Source: Streptomyces sp. NBC_00448 (GTDB lineage Bacteria; Actinomycetota; Actinomycetes; Streptomycetales; Streptomycetaceae). Taken from it: a DNA stretch of 64,000 bases. Positions 59,698 through 64,000 of this stretch are shown piece after piece; position 1 is the first letter of the stretch; every line of letters starts with the position of its first letter. The notes under the pieces were generated by a model. It saw only the letters and a program-made list of their open reading frames with translations, was not told the origin of the DNA and made no database searches. The position numbers and the translations under genes were made by a program. The stretch covers positions 6,441,501 through 6,505,500 of the forward strand of contig NZ_CP107913.1 in the NCBI RefSeq assembly GCF_036014115.1. Reading direction: 5' to 3'.

Positions 59698-60321
59698 TCA
59701 GTCCTGGTAGCCCTGGGCGGCGAGGATCTGGTCGATGCGGGCGCGGTGCGCCGCCTCCCACATGTCGAGGGTCTCGGCGGACTCCTTCGCCAGCTTCGCG
59801 CGGGCGTCGGCGAGCAGACGGGAACCGCGGTCCCGGGGCGCGACCACGACGCCCTCCTCGTCGGCCACGACGATGTCGCCGGCGTTGACCTGGACACCGC
59901 CGCAGGTGACCTGGGCGTTGAGGGGCTCGACGGCGGCCTTGCCGCCCGGGATGGGGATCACGCCGCGCGCGAAGACAGGGAAGCGCATGTCGCGGATCTC
60001 GCCGAGGTCGCGGATCACGCCGTCGATCACGAAGGCCGCGATCCCGTTCCGCTGGGCTACCGCGCAGACGTTGCCGCCGGCGACCGCGTAGTCCACGTCG
60101 CCGGCCTCGACGACGATGACGGAGCCGGCCGGGGCGCGGTGGATGGCGGCGTGCAGCATGAGGTTGTCACCCGCCGGGCACCGCACGGTGAAGGCCGGAC
60201 CGGCCACCCGCGGCATCGACGGCCACAGCGGCCGGATGAGGATGTCCATGACCTGCTCCCGGCCGAGGAGGTCGGCGAGCGTGGTCGGCGGTATGTCCTG
60301 GAACCCGGCGGCGTCGTCCAT
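59698..60321 (-). CDS. RraA-like / HMG aldolase family protein
   Basis: 207 aa. Core motifs: VRCPAGDNLMLHAAIHRAPAGSVIVVEAGD, AVAQRNGIAAFVIDGVIRDLGEIRDMRFPVFARGV, and VNAGDIVVADEEGVVVAP. The G...R-D and D-E-E residues match class II 4-hydroxy-4-methyl-2-oxoglutarate aldolases. The same fold includes the RNase E regulator RraA. The length and the RD motif fit the aldolase type, which cleaves pyruvate-containing 4-hydroxy acids with a divalent metal. It lies between grpB-like and mycoredoxin genes on the same strand. Confidence 0.87.
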   Translation of the reverse strand: MDDAAGFQDIPPTTLADLLGREQVMDILIRPLWPSMPRVAGPAFTVRCPAGDNLMLHAAIHRAPAGSVIVVEAGDVDYAVAGGNVCAVAQRNGIAAFVIDGVIRDLGEIRDMRFPVFARGVIPIPGGKAAVEPLNAQVTCGGVQVNAGDIVVADEEGVVVAPRDRGSRLLADARAKLAKESAETLDMWEAAHRARIDQILAAQGYQD

Positions 60322-60438
60322 GATCCCGAAGGTAGCACCGGCGCCGGGCGGCCACGGAGGGTCCCCGGGCGGTCTCCCGGGAGCAGGCGGTCAGGCGCCC
60401 CCGGGCGCGGGCAGGGGCGCCTGGGGGCGTGCCGTACG

Positions 60439-60693
60439 TCAGGCGCTGAGCGCCTGGGAGACCTGGGCGAGGCTCGGGTTGGTCATCGTGGACTTCTTGC
60501 CGCTGGGCGCCACGACCAGAACGGTCGGCACCGTCTGGTTGCCGCCGTTGGCCTCCTCCACGAACTTCGCCGACTCCGGGTCCTGCTCGATGTTGATCTC
60601 GGTGTAGGCGATGCCTTCCCGGTCGAGCTGGCTCTTGAGCCGGCGGCAGTAGCCGCACCAGGTTGTGCTGTACATGGTCACGGTGCCGGACAT
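60439..60693 (-). CDS. mrx1: mycoredoxin (glutaredoxin-like)
   Basis: 84 aa. Active site WCGYC in MYSTTWCGYCRRLKSQL, cis-Pro in NQTVPTVLV, and a C-terminal LAQVSQALSA helix. CGYC in a short glutaredoxin fold is typical of mycoredoxin-1, which reduces mycothiol mixed disulfides. It is in the same order as Rv3198A, between nudC and uvrD2. It is divergent from uvrD2 across a 274-bp gap with a tandem repeat and a DnaA-box-like site. Confidence 0.93.
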   Translation of the reverse strand: MSGTVTMYSTTWCGYCRRLKSQLDREGIAYTEINIEQDPESAKFVEEANGGNQTVPTVLVVAPSGKKSTMTNPSLAQVSQALSA

Positions 60694-60802
60694 GTGGTGA
60701 TCCGCTCCTCGTCCAGGGGTCCTCGGGGTCCTCCATCCGGCAACGCCGGACGAGGTGTCGTCATTCCTCCGAACGCCCGGGGCGCCGCATGCATTCCGCC
60801 TC

Positions 60803-60870
60803 GCTCCGGTCCCGCCCCGGCCCCTGCTCCGGCGCTGCTCCGGTCCCGCCCCGGCCCCTGCTCCGGCGCC
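60803..60870. repeat. 34-bp tandem direct repeat upstream of uvrD2
   Basis: Two copies of a 34-bp unit starting GCTCCGGTCCCGCCCC lie at 60803-60836 and 60837-60870 and differ only at the last base. Inside each unit the half-motif GCTCCGG(C/T) recurs. The repeat lies in the gap between the mycoredoxin gene and uvrD2. Confidence 0.9.
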
Positions 60871-60919
60871 GCTTCGATGCCGCCGCCGCGCCCCGGACCG
60901 TACACCGGACGGGCAAGCC

Positions 60920-60928
60920 TGTGGATAA
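60920..60928. promoter_or_regulatory. DnaA-box-like TGTGGATAA upstream of uvrD2
   Basis: An exact complement of TTATCCACA lies 40 nt before the uvrD2 GTG start, in the only AT-rich point of the intergenic region. It may be a DnaA site or simply part of the promoter. Confidence 0.4.
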
Positions 60929-60967
60929 CTTCGCCGGGGTGTCGCCGGAACCTGGCACAGTGGCGGT

Positions 60968-63238
60968 GTGACTGCGACAACCCACGACTCGCTCTTCCCC
61001 GCGATGCCCGACTCCGCGGACGCGGTGCTCGACGGACTCGACCCCGAGCAGCGCGCCGTCGCCACGGCACTGCACGGCCCGGTGTGCGTGCTGGCCGGCG
61101 CCGGCACCGGCAAGACCCGTGCGATCACCCACCGGATCGCGTACGGAGTGCGGTCGGGCATCCTCCAGCCCTCGACGGTGCTCGCGGTGACGTTCACCGC
61201 GCGCGCGGCGGGGGAGATGCGCGGGCGGCTGCGGCAGCTGGGCGCGGGCGGGGTGCAGGCGCGGACGTTCCACTCCGCCGCCCTGCGGCAGTTGCAGTAC
61301 TTCTGGCCGCGGGCGATCGGCGGCGAGATGCCGCGCATCATGGACCGCAAGGTGCAGCTCGTCGCGGAGGCGGGCGCCCGCTCCCGGATCAGGCTGGACC
61401 GCAGCGAGCTGCGGGACGTGACCGGTGAGATCGAGTGGTGCAAGGTCACCCAGACGGTGCCGGAGGAGTATCCGGCCGTCGCCGCCAAGACCTCGCGCGA
61501 CGTGCCGCGCGACCCGGCCGAGGTCGCGCGGATCTACGCGACGTACGAGCAGTTGAAGCGCGACCGTGGCCTGATCGACTTCGAGGACGTGCTGCTGCTG
61601 ACCGTCGGCGTCCTCCAGGACCGGCCGGACGTGGCGGACACCGTCCGCTCGCAGTACCAGCACTTCGTGGTGGACGAGTACCAGGACGTCAGCCCGCTCC
61701 AGCAGCGCCTGCTGGAGCTGTGGCTCGGCGGCCGGGGGAACCTGTGCGTGGTCGGCGACGCCTCGCAGACGATCTACTCGTTCACCGGCGCCACCCCGGA
61801 CTTCCTGCTCGGCTTCCGCACCCGCCACCCGGACGCCACCGTGGTCAAGCTCGTCCGGGACTACCGCTCCACCCCCCAGGTCGTCGGCCTGGCCAACGGC
61901 CTGCTCGGCCAGGCCCGCGGCCACGCCGCCGCCCACCGGCTCGAGCTGATCTCGCAGCGCGAGCCGGGCCCCGACCCGGTCTACACGGAGTATCCGGACG
62001 AGCCGGCCGAGGCCGAGGGCGCCGCCCGCCGGATCAAGGACCTGATCGACTCCGGGGTTCGCCCCAGCGAGATCGCCGTGCTCTACCGGATCAACGCCCA
62101 GTCCGAGGTGTACGAACAGGCCCTCGCCGACGCCGGGGTGCCCTACCAACTGCGCGGCGCCGAGCGGTTCTTCGAGCGGCCCGAGGTGCGCGAGGCGGGC
62201 ATGCTGCTGCGTGGCGCGGCGCGCGCGGCCGCCGACCCGGGCGAGGAGCGGGAGACCATCCCGCAGCAGGTGCGGGCGGTGCTCAGCTCGCGCGGCTGGG
62301 CCTCGGAGCCGCCCGCGGGCTCCGGCGCGGTGCGCGACCGCTGGGAGTCGCTGGCGGCGCTGGTGCGGCTGTCGGAGGACTTCACCGCGGCCCGGCCCAC
62401 CGCGGAGCTGTCCGACTTCGTCACGGAGCTCGACGAACGGGCCAACGCCCAGCACGCCCCGACGGTGGAGGGCGTCACCCTCGCCTCGCTGCACGCCGCG
62501 AAGGGCCTGGAGTGGGACGCGGTGTTCCTCGTCGGCCTGACCGAGGGCACCTTGCCGATCACCCACGCCAAGACCGACGAGCAGATCGAGGAGGAGCGCC
62601 GGCTGCTCTACGTCGGGGTGACCCGCGCCCGTCTGCACCTGTCGCTGTCGTGGGCGCTGTCGCGCTCGCCCGGCGGGCGCGGCGGTCGGCGGCCCTCCCG
62701 CTTCATGGACGGACTGCGGCCGGGGTCCGCGCCGCGCGGCGCCCGGGGCGGGGCCGGCGGCCAGGGCGGCGCCGAGCGCGGCTCGGGCGGCCGCAGCAGG
62801 CGCCGCGGCCCGGTGCTGTGCCGGGTGTGCGGGCGGACCCTGTCCGAAGCCGGCGAGATCAAGCTGATGCGCTGCGAGGACTGCCCCTCCGACCTCGACG
62901 AGGCGCTGTACGACCGGTTGCGCGGCTGGCGGATGGAACAGGCCAAGGCGCTCGGCCAGCCCGCCTACTGCGTCTTCACCGACAAGACGCTGCTGGCCAT
63001 CGCCGAGGTCAGGCCGTCCGACGAGCAGGGGCTCTCCGCGATCCCCGGCGTGGGCGCCCGCAAACTCGACAAGTTCGGCGCCGACGTGCTGGCGCTGTGC
63101 ACCGGAGTTCCCCTGGACGAAGCCGACGAAGCCCAGGACAGCGCGGAATACGACGCTCCGGACGAAGTACCGGAAGAGGCCCTTCCGGCCAACTCGCAGG
63201 AGGGCGTGGAATCTTCTTCGGAAGATGCCGAAAAATAG
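60968..63238 (+). CDS. uvrD2: ATP-dependent DNA helicase UvrD2
   Basis: 756 aa from a GTG; CACAGT at 60956-60961 is -10-like, so the mRNA may be leaderless. Motor motifs: GAGTGKTRAI (~43), TFTARAAGEMRGRL, VDEYQDVSPLQQ (~235), GDASQTIYSFTGA, SLHAAKGLEWDAVFLVGL, VGVTRARLHLSLS. The C-terminal part has a tetracysteine module CRVCG...CEDC (~617-640) and an HRDC domain (TDKTLLAIAEVRPSDEQGLSAIPGVGARKLDKFG). This domain set defines actinobacterial UvrD2, essential in mycobacteria. The wblC promoter overlaps its stop codon. Confidence 0.95.
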   Translation: MTATTHDSLFPAMPDSADAVLDGLDPEQRAVATALHGPVCVLAGAGTGKTRAITHRIAYGVRSGILQPSTVLAVTFTARAAGEMRGRLRQLGAGGVQARTFHSAALRQLQYFWPRAIGGEMPRIMDRKVQLVAEAGARSRIRLDRSELRDVTGEIEWCKVTQTVPEEYPAVAAKTSRDVPRDPAEVARIYATYEQLKRDRGLIDFEDVLLLTVGVLQDRPDVADTVRSQYQHFVVDEYQDVSPLQQRLLELWLGGRGNLCVVGDASQTIYSFTGATPDFLLGFRTRHPDATVVKLVRDYRSTPQVVGLANGLLGQARGHAAAHRLELISQREPGPDPVYTEYPDEPAEAEGAARRIKDLIDSGVRPSEIAVLYRINAQSEVYEQALADAGVPYQLRGAERFFERPEVREAGMLLRGAARAAADPGEERETIPQQVRAVLSSRGWASEPPAGSGAVRDRWESLAALVRLSEDFTAARPTAELSDFVTELDERANAQHAPTVEGVTLASLHAAKGLEWDAVFLVGLTEGTLPITHAKTDEQIEEERRLLYVGVTRARLHLSLSWALSRSPGGRGGRRPSRFMDGLRPGSAPRGARGGAGGQGGAERGSGGRSRRRGPVLCRVCGRTLSEAGEIKLMRCEDCPSDLDEALYDRLRGWRMEQAKALGQPAYCVFTDKTLLAIAEVRPSDEQGLSAIPGVGARKLDKFGADVLALCTGVPLDEADEAQDSAEYDAPDEVPEEALPANSQEGVESSSEDAEK

Positions 63239-63239
63239 T

Positions 63240-63269
63240 TTGCGCATCCCGCGGGAGTCCTCATAGCCT
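63240..63269 (+). promoter_or_regulatory. WhiB7/WblC-type promoter for the wblC leader
   Basis: TTGCGC (63240-63245) and TAGCCT (63264-63269) are 18 bp apart. The run AAAAATAGT lies directly before the -35 hexamer, over the stop codon of uvrD2. An AT-rich tract at this place is the known recognition feature of WhiB7/WblC-activated promoters. Predicted transcript start is near 63276. Confidence 0.65.
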
Positions 63270-63375
63270 GCGTGAGCACGGTCGAGAACGGGTCTTCCAA
63301 GAGCCGCCAAGACTGTGATGTACTAGGCAAGTCCGGTCCACTGCCCTTACGAGACGCCGAGAGGAGGCGAGCACA

Positions 63376-63759
63376 GTGAGCAGCAACATCACCATCACCA
63401 AAATGACCGATCGTCCGGTCATGGCAGCCGCCTGCTCGCTCGACGTCTCCGTGGTCTCGCTGCATGGCAACCGCCGGTCCCTCACCTCTGCTCTGCTGCC
63501 GGTCCTGCCGGTGCGTGAGCACAGTGAGCGACCGACCGGGGCGCCCGCGGTAGCGGCGGCGAAGGCACAGGCAACCGCCTATGCCTTTACCTCTGCGGCT
63601 GCCGGCGCCGGCGCGACGAGCGCGAAGGCTGCCAAGGGCGGTGCCAATGGTGTCAAGGGCGCCATTGCCGCCGGACTGGTGATCGGACAGCAGCAAAAGA
63701 AGACGCAGCACGGTATGTGGGCCTTCCGCGGGCCTGAACCCTGGAGTGATCCAACCTGA
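63376..63759 (+). CDS. 127-codon leader ORF of wblC
   Basis: GTG start with GAGAGGAGG upstream. The product has a polar N-terminus (MSSNITITKMTDRP), an Ala/Gly/Lys-rich helical middle and a distinctive C-terminus HGMWAFRGPEPWSDPT. Codon use is relaxed compared with neighbours: GAT, CGT, TAT, TTT, TCT, GCT, AAT, GGT and ATT all occur, mostly in the 3' half. This suggests selection on the RNA as well as the peptide. An internal ATG at 63715 would give the 14-aa end alone. The stop codon lies inside a hairpin and a terminator follows, so this is probably a regulatory reading frame sensing translation inhibition. It may also encode a real protein. Confidence 0.65.
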   Translation: MSSNITITKMTDRPVMAAACSLDVSVVSLHGNRRSLTSALLPVLPVREHSERPTGAPAVAAAKAQATAYAFTSAAAGAGATSAKAAKGGANGVKGAIAAGLVIGQQQKKTQHGMWAFRGPEPWSDPT

Positions 63760-63772
63760 CATCGAGTCAGGT
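63754..63772 (+). promoter_or_regulatory. hairpin across the leader-ORF stop codon
   Basis: ACCTGAC (63754-63760) pairs with GTCAGGT (63766-63772) around a 5-nt loop. The TGA stop (63757-63759) is in the left arm, so a ribosome terminating or stalled there would open this helix. Confidence 0.7.
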
Positions 63773-63782
63773 CGGCACCCTC

Positions 63783-63828
63783 AGGGCCGCGGAATCCCAC
63801 ACCGGGAACCGCGGCCCTTCTGTTTTCT
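63783..63828 (+). terminator. U-tailed attenuator-type terminator before wblC
   Basis: AGGGCCGCGG (63783-63792) pairs with CCGCGGCCCT (63809-63818), with an inner TCCC/GGGA helix, and is followed by TCTGTTTTCT. True T-runs are rare in this genome, and this is the clearest intrinsic terminator in the window. It lies 84 nt before the wblC start and after the leader ORF. Two more hairpins follow: CTGTCT/AGACAG (63843-63858) and CCGGCC/GGCCGG (63872-63887). Confidence 0.85.
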
Positions 63829-63911
63829 CCACCCGGAGATCGCTGTCTACGCAGACAGACACAACCGAAGACCGGCCCACCGGCCGGACCGACAGACGAG
63901 GAACGAACACC

Positions 63912-64000
63912 GTGCATTCCGCCCCGCACGACACGTCCGGACTTCAGCCCGACCTGACCGGGACGCCCACCGGCGACCTCACCGACCACCCTCCCCTCGG
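63912..64000 (+). CDS. wblC: WblC (WhiB7-like) regulator, 5' end only
   Basis: A GTG at 63912 with GAGGA 9 nt upstream opens a frame to the window edge. The 29 visible residues (VHSAPHDTSGLQPDLTG..., then TPTGDLTDHPPL) are a polar Pro/Thr-rich N-terminal extension with no Cys yet, as expected before the WhiB Fe-S domain. Identity rests on position: wblC/whiB7 follows uvrD2 in streptomycetes and mycobacteria, and the promoter and leader fit. WblC is a redox-sensitive Fe-S activator of intrinsic antibiotic-resistance genes that binds SigA/HrdB region 4. Confidence 0.7.
   Translation, partial: MHSAPHDTSGLQPDLTGTPTGDLTDHPPL

Noticed and set aside
63296..63326. alternative promoter with TGTACT/TACTAG ahead of the leader ORF
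   Set aside because: The -35 candidate TTCCAA is weak and lacks the AT tract; the TTGCGC-18-TAGCCT pair fits better.
1..64000. tRNA, rRNA, CRISPR arrays, insertion sequences, prophage or toxin-antitoxin modules
   Set aside because: I looked for cloverleaf/CCA ends, regularly spaced repeats, transposase DDE/Tyr-recombinase motifs and small paired genes and found none I could support.

Overview
The window is about 72-74% GC by eye, with codons ending almost always in G or C, GTG/TTG starts, AGGAG-type ribosome sites and many long GC hairpin terminators. Gene content and order point to a Streptomyces or close relative (Streptomycetaceae). The backbone follows an old actinobacterial block also found in Mycobacterium tuberculosis around Rv3197A-Rv3211: DEAD-box helicase, ferritin-like protein, DUF3107 protein, TetR regulator, DUF3152 protein, MoeZ, alkyltransferase-like protein, AdnA/AdnB-type helicase-nucleases, NudC, mycoredoxin, UvrD2 and WhiB7/WblC. 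The organism assignment and the synteny are from memory; no search was run.

Layout. (1) 1-11.4 kb, housekeeping: Mrp-type P-loop protein (cut by the window edge), DUF1003 protein, an MgtE-N/CBS protein without membrane segments, a lipoprotein, an EamA exporter, CorA, SUFU-domain and DUF6758 proteins, a PHP phosphoesterase, MarC, a 46-aa protein and an alpha/beta hydrolase. (2) 11.7-14.9 kb: DEAD-box RNA helicase, ferritin-like protein, small membrane protein. (3) 15.1-28.0 kb: a divergent accessory sugar-acid/polysaccharide utilisation locus. Two ABC permeases, a lipoprotein binding protein, a heparinase II/III-type protein and a secreted DUF4832 protein run left. A DeoR-HTH/LacI-sensor regulator, a D-2-hydroxyacid dehydrogenase, a 35-aa ORF, a GH43-like propeller protein and a DUF2264 protein run right. 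A 31-bp dyad lies between the two arms. (4) 28.0-32.4 kb: DUF3107, TetR, acidic protein, alpha/beta hydrolase, DUF3152 metzincin-like protein. (5) 32.6-37.8 kb: a compact group with a PelF-like glycosyltransferase, a membrane protein, a 72-aa protein, an NAD-dependent epimerase and a spherulin-4 (GH135-like) protein, suggesting a reduced Pel-like exopolysaccharide module. (6) 37.9-45.0 kb: MoeZ, three exported proteins and a 1039-aa flippase/kinase-like membrane protein. (7) 45.1-64 kb, DNA repair and redox: alkyltransferase-like protein, AdnA-like and AdnB-like helicase-nucleases with a lipoprotein gene between them, M20 peptidase, NudC, a small accessory patch (SAVMC3_10250-like, isochorismatase-like, MarR, GrpB fusion, RraA-like), mycoredoxin, UvrD2, and the long leader plus first codons of wblC.

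The two most interesting regions are these. The wblC leader combines a WhiB7-type promoter at the end of uvrD2, a 127-codon leader ORF with relaxed codon use, a hairpin across its stop codon, and a U-tailed terminator, all upstream of wblC. The polysaccharide locus sits inside an otherwise conserved block, and its substrate is not evident from the sequence.
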